Assembly: GCF_020164585.1 (NCBI RefSeq)
Contig: NZ_JAIQZF010000002.1
Span: forward strand, 62,001-126,000
Source of the DNA: Psychroflexus curvus
GTDB lineage: Bacteria; Bacteroidota; Bacteroidia; Flavobacteriales; Flavobacteriaceae
Length of the DNA stretch: 64,000 bases
Direction: 5' to 3'
Each line of letters starts with the position of its first letter. The stretch's first letter is position 1. Shown piece after piece: positions 1 to 8,328 of the stretch. The notes under the pieces are model-generated. The model did not search any database. It was not told where the DNA came from and saw only the letters and a program-made list of their open reading frames with translations. Position numbers and translations under genes: made by a program.

Positions 1-2
1 TT

Positions 3-818
3 CATTTTACAGCCCAGTATGTTAGTAAAACCTTAAATGGCAAGTTCCCTGATAATTACAAAGACTTAAAAACTCTAAAAGGCGTTGGTGACTATACTGC
101 CGCCGCCGTTGCCTCTTTTGCCTACGACGAACCTGTTGCGGTAGTCGATGGGAACGTTCAGAGGGTTCTCTCTCGTTTTTTGGGAATTCACACCCCAATC
201 AATTCTACTCAAGGCGTAAAAGAATTCAAGCTTAAGGCTCAAGAAATGCTCGATGTTTCCCATCCATCTACCTACAACCAGGCCATCATGGAGTTCGGGG
301 CTTTGCACTGCAGACCCAAATCGCCTAAGTGTATGTTTTGTGTGTTTCAAGAGGATTGCGCAGCATTTCAAAAAGGCATTCAGGAGGAATTACCCATCAA
401 ACAGAAGAAAACTAAAGTTAAAAAACGATATTTCAGTTACCTGGTACTTACAGATTCAGAAGAAAATACCTTAGTTCAAAAAAGAAGTGGAGCAGGAATC
501 TGGAAAGGACTTTATGAATTTCCCCTTATGGAATCTGAACATCCGCCAGAGGTTCCAACATCTGAAGATGTCCTTACAAAGATCCAATTGAAGAAGTCTT
601 CTATCAAAAGCATCAAATTTTATAATGAAAAGCCCGTTGTTCACTTGCTTTCGCATAGAAAAATTATGGCTTCGTTTATAGAAATAAGGCTTAGCTGCAA
701 GCTTGCTGATGTGGAACTCTCAGAAAAAATGGAACTTCAGAAAATAAAAGATTTACACCAACTTGCTGTGCCAGTGTTAATTCAGAATTTTATAGAATCT
801 GAATTAACACTGGCATAA
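3..818 (+). CDS. mutY: A/G-specific adenine glycosylase MutY, 5' end outside window
   Basis: This base-excision repair glycosylase removes adenine mispaired with 8-oxoguanine. The reading frame is open from the first bases, so the N-terminus lies upstream of the window. Visible are the helix-hairpin-helix/GPD motif (LKGVGDYTAAAVASFAY), the catalytic Asp in VVDGNVQRV, and the four cysteines of the 4Fe-4S cluster in C-x6-C-x2-C-x5-C spacing (CRPKSPKC, then C and C). A C-terminal NUDIX-like 8-oxoG recognition domain follows (KRSGAGIWKGLYEFPL). An internal ATG at 180 would lose the catalytic Asp and is not the start. ssb follows after 33 bp in the mutY-ssb-gldE-gldD order common in Flavobacteriia. 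Confidence 0.96.
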   Translation, partial: HFTAQYVSKTLNGKFPDNYKDLKTLKGVGDYTAAAVASFAYDEPVAVVDGNVQRVLSRFLGIHTPINSTQGVKEFKLKAQEMLDVSHPSTYNQAIMEFGALHCRPKSPKCMFCVFQEDCAAFQKGIQEELPIKQKKTKVKKRYFSYLVLTDSEENTLVQKRSGAGIWKGLYEFPLMESEHPPEVPTSEDVLTKIQLKKSSIKSIKFYNEKPVVHLLSHRKIMASFIEIRLSCKLADVELSEKMELQKIKDLHQLAVPVLIQNFIESELTLA

Positions 819-851
819 TTCTTTTTCTTACATTTACATAAATTTATTATT

Positions 852-1310
852 ATGGCAGGAACACTCAACAAAGTCATGCTTATTGGCCACACAGGCGATG
901 AAGTAAAGATGCATTATTTTGAAGGCGGAAATTGCATTGGGCGCTTTCCTTTGGCCACAAATGAAGAATACGTCAATAAAGCGACAAACGAAAAAGTAAG
1001 CAATACTGAATGGCACAACATTGTTGTGAGAAACAAGGCTGCTGAAATTTGCGAAAAATACCTTAAAAAAGGAGATAAAATTTACATAGAAGGACGCATC
1101 AAAACCCGTAAATGGCAAGATGATAAAGGCATGGACAGGTATTCTACAGAAATACAATGTCTGGAATTTACCTTTTTAACTCCAAAAGGTGGAGACGGCA
1201 TGACAAGTACGCCAAATATGGAGGCTTCACAGCCTCAGCCACAATCAAGTTCTAAACCTTCTGCAGCTCCACAAGTGAATGAAGAGGAAGAAGACGATTT
1301 ACCCTTTTAA
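852..1310 (+). CDS. ssb: single-stranded DNA-binding protein
   Basis: This 152-residue protein coats single-stranded DNA during replication and repair. It has an N-terminal OB fold of about 110 residues (opening GTLNKVMLIGHTGDEVKM, with WHNIVVRNKAAEICEKYLKKGD in the middle). A Gln/Ser/Pro-rich linker follows, then an acidic tail ending DDLPF, the conserved tip that recruits partner proteins. Length and layout are typical. It sits 33 bp after mutY and 19 bp before gldE, so the four genes probably share a transcript. Confidence 0.97.
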   Translation: MAGTLNKVMLIGHTGDEVKMHYFEGGNCIGRFPLATNEEYVNKATNEKVSNTEWHNIVVRNKAAEICEKYLKKGDKIYIEGRIKTRKWQDDKGMDRYSTEIQCLEFTFLTPKGGDGMTSTPNMEASQPQPQSSSKPSAAPQVNEEEEDDLPF

Positions 1311-1329
1311 AACAAAAATTCTTTAACTA

Positions 1330-2673
1330 TTGGAACCCGACCCCTCGAGTTACATCTTATTTTCGGTGATAGAATTTACTGAAATCATCAAGATTATATT
1401 TTTCTTTATTTTACTCATTTCTTCTGCACTTATCTCAGGTTCAGAAGTGGCTCTTTTTTCATTAAAACCCTCGGATTTTGATGTGAAAGAAGGCAATGTG
1501 TCCAAGCAGGAACAAATCATTATCAATTTACTAGATAAACCTAAAAAATTACTGGCTACCATATTGATCGCCAATAATTTCATAAACATTGCCATCGTCC
1601 TGCTGTACGCCTCCATTAGCGAAGCGTTTTACGGGGAAAGTTCCACCTTATTTTTTGGCATAAGCCTCAAGTTTATCATCGATGTAGGTTTAGTGACTTT
1701 TCTTATTTTGATGTTTGGCGAGATTTTACCTAAAGTATATGCCAACAGAAACAATGTGGAGTTTGCTCACTTTATGGCAGTACCACTAAATGTTTTGGAT
1801 AGATTACTTACTCCTTTGAGCTTACCCATGCGGTCCATAACCAACCTGATACATACCAGGTTTGGCAAACAGAAAACCAACCTGAGTGTTGACCAGTTGT
1901 CTCAGGCTTTGGAACTCACCAGCGAAGACGATACGTCTAAAGATGAAAAGAAAATCCTGCAGGGTATTGTGTCCTTTGGGAATACAGATACCAAACAGGT
2001 GATGCGTCCAAGACTTGATATCTTTGCGCTTAATGTAGAGCAATCTTTCGATGAAGTCGTTAAGGAAATCATGGAAAATGGTTATTCCAGAATCCCTGTT
2101 TATGAAGAGAATGTGGATAACATTACAGGAATACTATACATCAAAGATTTACTACCACACCTACGAGAGGAAAATTTTGAATGGCAGGCTTTGGTACGCG
2201 AGCCCTATTTTGTCCCGGAAAACAAAAAACTAGATGACCTCTTAGCCGATTTTCAGGACCAAAAAAATCACCTGGCTATTGTGGTCGACGAATACGGCGG
2301 CACGAGTGGCTTGATTTCTTTGGAAGATATAATTGAAGAAATTGTAGGGGACATCAGCGATGAGTTTGATGATGAAGATGTGATTTATTCTAAAATCAAC
2401 AACTCTACTTATGTTTTTGAAGGGAAAACCCCTTTAAAAGACTTCTATAAAATTCTGAAATTGAGTGATGAAAAAATGGAAGAATTTGAGTCCAATAAAG
2501 GAGAAGCCGAAACGCTTGCAGGCTTTGTGCTTGAATCTGCAAAAGGGTTCCCTAAGAAAGGACAACTCATTGCTTTCAATAATTTTGATTTTACTGTTGA
2601 AGCCTTGGATAGTAAACGAATTGTTCAGCTTAAGGTGAAGATTAACAAAGAAAATACCGGTGAGGATGCTTAG
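1330..2673 (+). CDS. gldE: gliding motility-associated protein GldE (CNNM/CBS/CorC family)
   Basis: This 447-residue inner-membrane protein has hemolysin C/CorC architecture. An N-terminal DUF21 (CNNM) membrane domain occupies about residues 10-190 with several hydrophobic segments. Two CBS repeats span about residues 215-340, and a CorC/HlyC C-terminal domain closes the protein. The start is a TTG codon; the next in-frame Met would remove membrane segments, so TTG is the best choice. In Flavobacterium, GldE works with GldD in gliding and type IX secretion. The position between ssb and gldD, and the 14-bp overlap with gldD, support this over a generic magnesium/cobalt efflux role, which the fold alone would also allow. 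Confidence 0.92.
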   Translation: MEPDPSSYILFSVIEFTEIIKIIFFFILLISSALISGSEVALFSLKPSDFDVKEGNVSKQEQIIINLLDKPKKLLATILIANNFINIAIVLLYASISEAFYGESSTLFFGISLKFIIDVGLVTFLILMFGEILPKVYANRNNVEFAHFMAVPLNVLDRLLTPLSLPMRSITNLIHTRFGKQKTNLSVDQLSQALELTSEDDTSKDEKKILQGIVSFGNTDTKQVMRPRLDIFALNVEQSFDEVVKEIMENGYSRIPVYEENVDNITGILYIKDLLPHLREENFEWQALVREPYFVPENKKLDDLLADFQDQKNHLAIVVDEYGGTSGLISLEDIIEEIVGDISDEFDDEDVIYSKINNSTYVFEGKTPLKDFYKILKLSDEKMEEFESNKGEAETLAGFVLESAKGFPKKGQLIAFNNFDFTVEALDSKRIVQLKVKINKENTGEDA

Positions 2674-3229
2674 AATTTGCTTGCTCTTTGTTTTGATCTC
2701 GATTACCTCTTGTAGCGATAATACTCAGCCAAAACCCTCTGGTTTTCTTGCGCTTAATTACCAAGAGGCCAAGTATAGCAAAATCGCTTTGGACTGTCCA
2801 TTTACATTTGAAAAAAATGACTTCTCAAATTTAGAAAAAGACAATCCTGATCAAGCCTGCTGGGTAAATCTAACTTACCCTAAGATGAATGCTAAAATCT
2901 ATCTCACTTATACACCTGTGGAAGACAACTTGAGAGAATTGCTTATCGATGCCCAAAAACTACCTGAAAAGCACACCATAAAAGCAGACCTCATAGAAGC
3001 AAGTGTTTATCAAAATGAAAAAAAACGAACCTTTGGAAATTTTTACGAAGTGGAAGGTGACGCTGCTTCTCAGGCACAATTCTACATGACCGATAGCACC
3101 TCTCACTTTCTGACAGGCTCTATTTATTTTGAAGTACAACCCAATTACGATTCCATTTTACCTGCCGCCAACTACATCAAAAAAGACATGAGGCACTTGG
3201 TAGAGACTCTGGAGTGGAGAGAAAACTGA
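2660..3229 (+). CDS. gldD: gliding motility lipoprotein GldD
   Basis: This 189-residue lipoprotein is required in flavobacteria for gliding and type IX secretion. The N-terminus MRMLRICLLFVLISITSCS is a short signal with a lipobox ending at Cys18, followed by Ser/Asp. The body carries the features of the family, including FYEVEGDAASQAQFYMTDS and a C-terminal hydrophilic helix. It overlaps gldE by 14 bp, which suggests translational coupling. No other gene follows on this strand until the decayed region from about 3.4 kb. Confidence 0.92.
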   Translation: MRMLRICLLFVLISITSCSDNTQPKPSGFLALNYQEAKYSKIALDCPFTFEKNDFSNLEKDNPDQACWVNLTYPKMNAKIYLTYTPVEDNLRELLIDAQKLPEKHTIKADLIEASVYQNEKKRTFGNFYEVEGDAASQAQFYMTDSTSHFLTGSIYFEVQPNYDSILPAANYIKKDMRHLVETLEWREN

Positions 3230-3411
3230 TTTTACCTTTGGAATTATTTCGATTTTACTTTTCGAAATTTTTGGATAATTAAAAAGCTTAACTAAAAGCT
3301 TTCGGGGTCGTAAGCCTTTTTTTTTTACCATGAATCATATGTAAAACAGATGAGTAGCATTTTAATAAAAATGCGTAATTTCATAAAATTGAATCTAAAT
3401 TAATAAAATCT

Positions 3412-3663
3412 CTCACTACCCCTTCGAATCAAATTCATAAAAAAACAGAAGAAGGTATTGAATTCTGGCTAGCTAGAAATTTACAGCATTTATTAGACTA
3501 TTCTAAATGGGATAATTTTTTATGAGTAATTTCTAAAGCTAAAACTGCTTGTGAATTATCTGGAGAAGAGATTTCTAACTATTTTGCCGACGTCGGGAAA
3601 ATGGTCACCATCGGCTCTGAAGCTCAAAAATAAATTTCAGATACAATGCTTACTAGATATGCT
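3412..3663 (+). pseudogene. dinD remnant (DNA damage-inducible protein D), with stop codons and truncated
   Basis: Frame 1 of this apparently empty stretch reads EEGIEFWLARNLQHLLDYSK, then CELSGEEISNYFADVGKMV, then a segment ending TRYA. This follows the N-terminal half of the DinD/BRO-type antirepressor-like family (FWLARDLQxLLxYxxW, then RYACYL). Two in-frame stops interrupt it, at 3523-3525 and 3631-3633. After RYA the similarity ends and the C-terminal half is missing. No start codon is evident. I infer a dead, horizontally acquired gene; family assignment is from memory of the motif. Confidence 0.72.
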
Positions 3664-3869
3664 TTTTTTCCTGACACTAACATATATTTAATTGTTTTAA
3701 AAAAATATTTAAAACATCACTTAGAACTACTAAAGGGCTAAAATAAAAATAGGCTTCAGTTGTACTTAATGATAAAAGTAACAGAAACCCAAGAAAATTA
3801 CCATTGTTCTTATAATCAAGACTTTAACTGCCATTAAGTATGGTGTAGGATTTTATTCAAATTTTCATG

Positions 3870-3877
3870 TATCTTTG
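3870..3877 (+). promoter_or_regulatory. -7 promoter box TATCTTTG
   Basis: This matches the Bacteroidetes -7 consensus TAnnTTTG exactly and lies only 5 bp before the ATG at 3883. A transcript from it would have almost no leader. Confidence 0.5.
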
Positions 3878-3882
3878 AAAGT

Positions 3883-4150
3883 ATGGATGCATTGATTCAA
3901 AATAAGCTTGATGAAATAGTTTCAGCGTGCAAGAACCATCACGTTAGTTCGATTTCCGTTTTTGGATCGGCTGCAAAAGATACAATGCACGAGAGAAGCG
4001 ATATTGATCTACTTGCCTACGGGAGTTTATCCATACCACTACCGCGGACAAGGAGGTTTGTCTGATGTAGAAAAATTTAAATCTTTGATAAATCAGGGTA
4101 ATGAAAATATCCAAGTGAATCTACTGAACTGGCATCCTTCAGCAGACTAG
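3883..4150 (+). pseudogene. MNT-type nucleotidyltransferase remnant joined to an unrecognised tail
   Basis: The first 46 codons read as an MntA/MNT nucleotidyltransferase, with the signature FGSAAKDTMHERSDIDLL (GS-x-A plus the SDIDL aspartates). Such proteins are usually about 95-100 residues and pair with a HEPN protein. Here the frame runs into about 14 non-family residues and stops at 4065. The overlapping +1 frame continues to 4150 (GVYPYHYRGQGGLSDVEKF, ending LLNWHPSAD), which I do not recognise. No HEPN partner follows. It may be a frameshifted fusion of two gene ends, or two unrelated scraps. Confidence 0.6.
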
Positions 4151-4173
4151 AATTTTGGATGATATCGATTAAT

Positions 4174-4207
4174 TTTTCAGGCTTTGATGAGAATCAAAGC
4201 CTGAAAA
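4174..4207. repeat. perfect 15-bp hairpin
   Basis: TTTTCAGGCTTTGAT is followed by the loop GAGA and the exact complement. No long T-run follows on the plus strand. It could stop transcription out of the decayed region before the transporter gene. Confidence 0.5.
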
Positions 4208-4270
4208 GTTTTAACCCGATTTTATTAAAAGTGTTAAAGAATAAAACTCATTTTTGCAAAAATTTTTGGT

Positions 4271-5170
4271 TTGAATGCAAATACGTTAAAGTGGGTTTTA
4301 CTTTTCTCTCTGGCTCTTCTCTGGGGGAGTTCTTTTATCCTTATCAAAAAAAGCTTAGTGGGCTTATCCCCGTTGCAACTCACAGCTTTACGGGTTTTGA
4401 TTACAGGAATCTTTTTAGGGATTATTGGCTTCAAGAAAATTAAGCAAATCCAAAAATGGCAATGGAAATGGATCTTTATATCTGGTTTCATCGGTACCAT
4501 GCTTCCCACCTTATTGTTTTCATATGCTGAAACGGAGATCGATAGTGCTATTGCTTCTATTCTGAATTCAACGGTACCACTGTTGGCGCTTGTCACCGGA
4601 ATTCTATTTTTCAGCAATCAGTTTATCAGAAAGCAATTTATAGGAGTCGTTATTGGTTTGCTGGGTTCTGTACTTCTGATATTGGCTGGTGCTTCGCTCA
4701 ATCCCAATCAGAACTATTGGTTTGCTGTTTTACCGGTGATAGCTTCTTTGATGTATGCCTTCAATGCCAATATTTTAAAATCCTATCTGGAAAAAATATC
4801 GGCGCTGGGTATTGCAACAGGATCCTTTCTGATATTAATTCCGTTTGCTCTTGGCATATTAGCCTTTACAGGATTTTTCAACACTGAATTTTTAGCCCGG
4901 GAAGCCGTTCAAACCTCTTTGCTTTATGTCACTGTTTTAGCCCTTTTTGGAACCGCGCTTGCCAAAATTATATTCAATCGGCTTATTCAGTTATCCAATG
5001 CAGTATTTTCCACATCGGTGACTTATCTGATTCCAGTAGTGGCTTTGTTTTGGGGATTTTTGGACGGAGAGCAATTTAACCTTTTACAGCTAGCAGCAGG
5101 TGGGGTCATTTTGCTGGGGGTTTATATTTCTAATAGGAAGAAAAAGCAGAAAAAAGCTCAAGCGGCTTAG
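4271..5170 (+). CDS. EamA/DMT-family transporter
   Basis: This 299-residue inner-membrane protein has about ten hydrophobic segments arranged as two EamA repeats, starting LLFSLALLWGSSFILIKKSL. It ends in a basic Lys/Arg tail, as usual for drug/metabolite transporters. The substrate cannot be read from sequence; amino acid or metabolite export is the usual guess. The start is a TTG codon preceded closely by the hairpin at 4174-4207; no upstream ATG in this frame gives a better N-terminus. It converges on trhO across the inverted repeat at 5184-5246. Confidence 0.88.
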   Translation: MNANTLKWVLLFSLALLWGSSFILIKKSLVGLSPLQLTALRVLITGIFLGIIGFKKIKQIQKWQWKWIFISGFIGTMLPTLLFSYAETEIDSAIASILNSTVPLLALVTGILFFSNQFIRKQFIGVVIGLLGSVLLILAGASLNPNQNYWFAVLPVIASLMYAFNANILKSYLEKISALGIATGSFLILIPFALGILAFTGFFNTEFLAREAVQTSLLYVTVLALFGTALAKIIFNRLIQLSNAVFSTSVTYLIPVVALFWGFLDGEQFNLLQLAAGGVILLGVYISNRKKKQKKAQAA

Positions 5171-5183
5171 TAGTTTAAAATGT

Positions 5184-5246
5184 ACGAGCGAGACGCTCGC
5201 ACTAGCATGATAAAAAAACACCTGCTGAAGCGAGCGTCTCGCTCGT
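5184..5246. repeat. 17-bp perfect inverted repeat between converging genes
   Basis: ACGAGCGAGACGCTCGC at 5184-5200 is matched by its exact complement at 5230-5246, with 29 bp between. The arms are themselves partly palindromic. It lies 14 bp after the transporter stop and 30 bp from the trhO stop, so it could fold in the mRNA of either gene. The G+C is far above the surroundings, which suggests a REP-like element rather than a plain terminator. Confidence 0.7.
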
Positions 5247-5275
5247 GGGAAATATACTTAATGTTGTGTTCACTA

Positions 5276-6304
5276 CTACTTAAATTTCAACACCGGCGAG
5301 CGTCCTTTTTTGAATTTTTTATTTCCAGCTCGTCTCCCGGATCTTAAGCGTTTTTGTTCTTCGTAGGGCAAGTGCACAATATCCTGGCATTTGTTTGAAC
5401 AGCAGCCATCCATTTTTTTAGCACAGTCCTCACATTGGATGAACAGCAAGTGACAGCCATCGTTGGCGCAGTTCACATGCGTGTCACAGGTTTTTCCGCA
5501 CTGGTGGCATTGTGCAATCACATCTTCAGAAATCTTTTCGCTGCGGCGGTCGTCAAATACGAAATTCTTCCCGAAAAATTTGTTTTCCAGATTCTGGTCT
5601 TTCACCTGCCTGGCGTACTCGATGATGCCGCCTTCCAGCTGATATACTTTTTTGAAACCCTTGTGTTTGTAATAGGCGCTGGCCTTTTCGCAACGAATGC
5701 CGCCGGTGCAATACATCACCAGATTTTTGTCTTCTTTGTGGTCTTTCAAATCTGCTTCGATGATGTCCAGAGATTGTCTAAAGGTATCCACATCTGGAGT
5801 GACGGCGTTTTTGAAATGACCGATCTCGCTTTCGTAATGGTTGCGCATATCGACCAGAACTGTGTTGGGATCTTCGATAAGTTCATTGAATTTCATCGCA
5901 TCCACGTGTACACCTTTGTTGGTCACATCGAAAGTGGAGTCGTTAAGCCCGTCGTGTACGATTTTGGGTCTGACTTTTATCTTGAGTTTCAGGAAGGCTT
6001 TATCGTAATGCTCGATGGCGATATTGAGTCGGACATCTTTCAAAAAGTCAATGCTGTCGAGAAAGCTTTTGAACTTCTCAAATTTCTTCGCCGGCACAGA
6101 AAGCTGTGCGTTGATGCCTTCGTGAGCTACATTTATTCGCCCCAGAACATCGAGTTGGTTCCAATTGATAAACAGATCATCTCTAAAGGTTTTAGGATCC
6201 TTGAGTTGGTGGTATTTGTAAAAAGAAAGGGTCAGGCGTTCCTCGCCAGCTTGTTCTATAAGCTGTTCCCTTTCTTTTGAACTTAGTTTATTGTACAGTT
6301 GCAT
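5276..6304 (-). CDS. trhO: tRNA uridine(34) hydroxylase TrhO (rhodanese family, UPF0176)
   Basis: This 342-residue protein belongs to the family that hydroxylates U34 in tRNA, oxygen-dependently, to give 5-hydroxyuridine. An N-terminal acylphosphatase-like domain spans about residues 25-115. A rhodanese domain follows with its active Cys199 in MYCTGGIRCEKA. A C-terminal zinc-ribbon-like stretch has many Cys/His pairs (CHQCGKTC, then CEDC and CCSNKC). Length matches the family. The long open frame on the opposite strand (5435-6280) is a compositional shadow. It is monocistronic and separated from the methionine operon by about 0.8 kb of decayed sequence. Confidence 0.93.
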   Translation of the reverse strand: MQLYNKLSSKEREQLIEQAGEERLTLSFYKYHQLKDPKTFRDDLFINWNQLDVLGRINVAHEGINAQLSVPAKKFEKFKSFLDSIDFLKDVRLNIAIEHYDKAFLKLKIKVRPKIVHDGLNDSTFDVTNKGVHVDAMKFNELIEDPNTVLVDMRNHYESEIGHFKNAVTPDVDTFRQSLDIIEADLKDHKEDKNLVMYCTGGIRCEKASAYYKHKGFKKVYQLEGGIIEYARQVKDQNLENKFFGKNFVFDDRRSEKISEDVIAQCHQCGKTCDTHVNCANDGCHLLFIQCEDCAKKMDGCCSNKCQDIVHLPYEEQKRLRSGRRAGNKKFKKGRSPVLKFK

Positions 6305-6638
6305 GCTATACTAATATTTAGGTGAAAAGAAATTAATAAAGTGCAAAGGTAGGGATTTTAGGATTTATGATATTCGATTTTTGATTAACGATTTCTGAAT
6401 GATGATTTGAAACTAAGAATCTTGTTATGAGGTAGATTTATGCTGATGGTTAATACCCTTTGCCTATCGGAATTGTGCATTCCTCTCTCCCGATAATAAT
6501 CGATATCGTCGGATGCAAGTAGGGAAAAAGCTACAATTAGACTTAAGGTTTATCATTTTGAGTGTGTTTTTCTTCCCTTAGGGAAGATTAAGGTGGGTGT
6601 TAAACGGAGTGATGAGGATTGAGATATTCGATTTCTGA
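6305..6638. other. gene-free AT-rich interval
   Basis: No coding frame with recognisable content was seen between trhO and the helix-bundle remnant. The text holds short repeated phrases such as GATTTCTGATTAACGATT (near 6389 and 6630) and a segment with CGGATGCAAG that recurs near 53.5 kb, consistent with decayed dispersed repeats. Confidence 0.4.
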
Positions 6639-6795
6639 TTAACGATTGTTGATTTTGAGATTTAGAACGTCCAGTCCTAAGTTGTTCAGCCGGTTTTTGA
6701 TTGTTTTATTGGATGCTACAAAAATAGAGATCAGTTCGTCTGCTTCTTTTTGGAGGAGTTTCAACACACGTATCTATGGCAAAGCGATGTACAGT
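6639..6795 (-). pseudogene. C-terminal remnant of a four-helix-bundle (23S intervening-type) protein
   Basis: The minus strand reads VLKLLQKEADELISIFVASN, then KTIKNRLNN, close to the C-terminal helix of the short four-helix-bundle proteins common in Bacteroidetes. An in-frame TAG lies just upstream of it, and no N-terminal helices or start were found. I infer a decayed fragment; family assignment is from memory. Confidence 0.5.
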
Positions 6796-6902
6796 TATCT
6801 GTTCATTTGTAAAAAAAAATTTCGTTGTTGGCATATCATCTTGAATACATCGTCAAGCTTAGGATTATCTAAAGTCGAGAAGAATGTCCCCTCGTGTTTG
6901 CC

Positions 6903-7010
6903 TGATTTTGCAGAACGCAGGCAGGCTCAGTCGAGAGGTCTTCTCCCAAGTAGGTCTCGATTGCACCTGTCTGCATTACGCTTAAGAAGGCAGGCTCGAC
7001 CTGACAATAA
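6903..7010. repeat. degenerate REP-like palindromes
   Basis: This stretch contains CAGGCAGGCTC, AGTCGAGAGGTC, TAGGTCTCGA, CACCTGTCTGC and AAGGCAGGCTCGACCTGACA. These modules resemble the REPIN at 31557-31707 and the palindrome nested in the dispersed elements at 51.8 and 56.4 kb. It is richer in G+C than its surroundings. Confidence 0.55.
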
Positions 7011-7031
7011 CTTTGATCAGCCAGAAAATCT

Positions 7032-7112
7032 TCATTTTTCAATCCCAAATCCCAAATCTCCAATCTTAAATCCTAAATCCTAAATCTCAAATCTTCAATC
7101 TTCAATCTCCAA
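7032..7112. repeat. imperfect CAAATC-type short tandem repeat
   Basis: About ten imperfect copies of a 7-8 bp word (CCCAAAT, CCTAAAT, CTCAAAT, CTTCAAT) run up to the homoserine dehydrogenase stop codon. It is low-complexity and apparently non-coding; it may mark replication slippage. Confidence 0.6.
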
Positions 7113-7119
7113 TCCAGCA

Positions 7120-8325
7120 TTAGTCTGGAAACACCGCGATAAACACCTCCGCAAAGGATTGTCCCACCTGTTCTTTTAAATCTTCCACTGAGATTTTTCC
7201 AATTTTATACTGAAGTTCTTTCTGGGTTCCTTTAAGAATTTCCGTTTTAAACTGAAAAGGCTCCAAATCTTCTCTAGCGTAAGAAGAGATGTAGACTTTG
7301 ACAAGTTTTTCCGGATCAAACCCGGCTTCGGGGCTTTGGCGGGCAGGTTCAGGAATGTCTTTACTGACTTTCGAATACGGATAAGCATAGCCTTTCAGCA
7401 GAGAAACCAGATCTGAAAGCACGGCGCTGGCCGTTGGTATACTCCCGGCTCCTTTGCCTTGGAGCAGGTGTTGATGTGCAAACTCAGCATCGATTTGTAC
7501 GGCATTGTTTTCAAAGTCAATGCTGGTGATGGCTTCAGTATTTGAGATAAATTGTGGAGCGACGTAAGTTTCAAGTTGTCCCTCTTCCAGCTTGGAATGA
7601 CCGATCAATTTTATACTGAAATTCTTTTCCTTGGCAAATTCAATGTCTTCTGGTTTGATGTGACGAATGCCTAAATTCAAAATATCCTCAGGTCTATGTA
7701 ATACGCCAAACCCGTGGTAATTCTTGAGTATCAGTTTGAATTTAGAATCCCAGCCGTCGATGTCTAAAGTCGGGTCAGATTCTGCAAAGCCATGTTTTTG
7801 AGCATCGGTGATGATGTCATCAAAAGGCTGTGGATTTTGAAACAAACGCGTGAGTACATAATTGCTGGTGCCGTTGCTTATGGCTTTTAAAGACGTTAGT
7901 GGATCATGTCCAAAAGATTCTTCCATGGTTCTTATCACAGGAATACTTCCGCAAACTGCAGCTTCGTAAAGCAGACTCACGCCTTTTTTTTGTGCAAGCG
8001 TGATGAGTTCTTCAAAATGTTCAGCCAGCATTTTTTTATTGGCAGAAACCACGTGTTTTTTACGGTTTAAAGCTTGCTTTACGATGTCAAAAGCGGCATC
8101 AGCATCATCGATTAACTCCAAAACCACATTGATGTCTTCGTCTTCTAAAACCTCTTCAGCTTTATAACTGAAGAGGTTAGAATCTATAGATCTGGGTTTG
8201 TCTGGATTTTTGACAATGATAGTTTTTATTTGAATTTTTGGTATGGCTTTTTTCCTGAGTACATGGTATATCCCAGAACCTACACTCCCAAATCCAAACA
8301 ATCCTATTCTTAAATTTTGTGACAT
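7120..8325 (-). CDS. hom: homoserine dehydrogenase, last gene of the methionine operon
   Basis: The enzyme reduces aspartate semialdehyde to homoserine with NAD(P)H. At 401 residues it is a stand-alone dehydrogenase without a fused aspartokinase. The nucleotide-binding motif is LFGFGSVGSGIY near the N-terminus. The catalytic core carries AAVCGSIPVIRTMEES and SNGTSNYVLTRLF, then FAESDPTLDIDGWDSKFKL. A short ACT-like tail ends the protein. Residues about 326-335 (PARQSPEAGF) are encoded by a sequence resembling the intergenic REP palindrome and may be an insertion. It starts 3 bp after metX and feeds homoserine to MetX. Confidence 0.93.
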   Translation of the reverse strand: MSQNLRIGLFGFGSVGSGIYHVLRKKAIPKIQIKTIIVKNPDKPRSIDSNLFSYKAEEVLEDEDINVVLELIDDADAAFDIVKQALNRKKHVVSANKKMLAEHFEELITLAQKKGVSLLYEAAVCGSIPVIRTMEESFGHDPLTSLKAISNGTSNYVLTRLFQNPQPFDDIITDAQKHGFAESDPTLDIDGWDSKFKLILKNYHGFGVLHRPEDILNLGIRHIKPEDIEFAKEKNFSIKLIGHSKLEEGQLETYVAPQFISNTEAITSIDFENNAVQIDAEFAHQHLLQGKGAGSIPTASAVLSDLVSLLKGYAYPYSKVSKDIPEPARQSPEAGFDPEKLVKVYISSYAREDLEPFQFKTEILKGTQKELQYKIGKISVEDLKEQVGQSFAEVFIAVFPD

Positions 8326-8328
8326 GGG

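Noticed and set aside
1330-2673. hemolysin
   Set aside because: The CBS/CorC architecture is often labelled hemolysin, but context with gldD shows GldE and there is no toxin feature.
5435-6280. 281-codon open frame on the plus strand
   Set aside because: It lies fully antisense to trhO, whose protein has clear motifs; the frame has no recognisable domain and follows from the codon bias of the real gene.
6646-7083. 145-codon frame on the plus strand
   Set aside because: It runs through a remnant, REP-like palindromes and a short tandem repeat, with a low-complexity C-terminus; not a credible gene.
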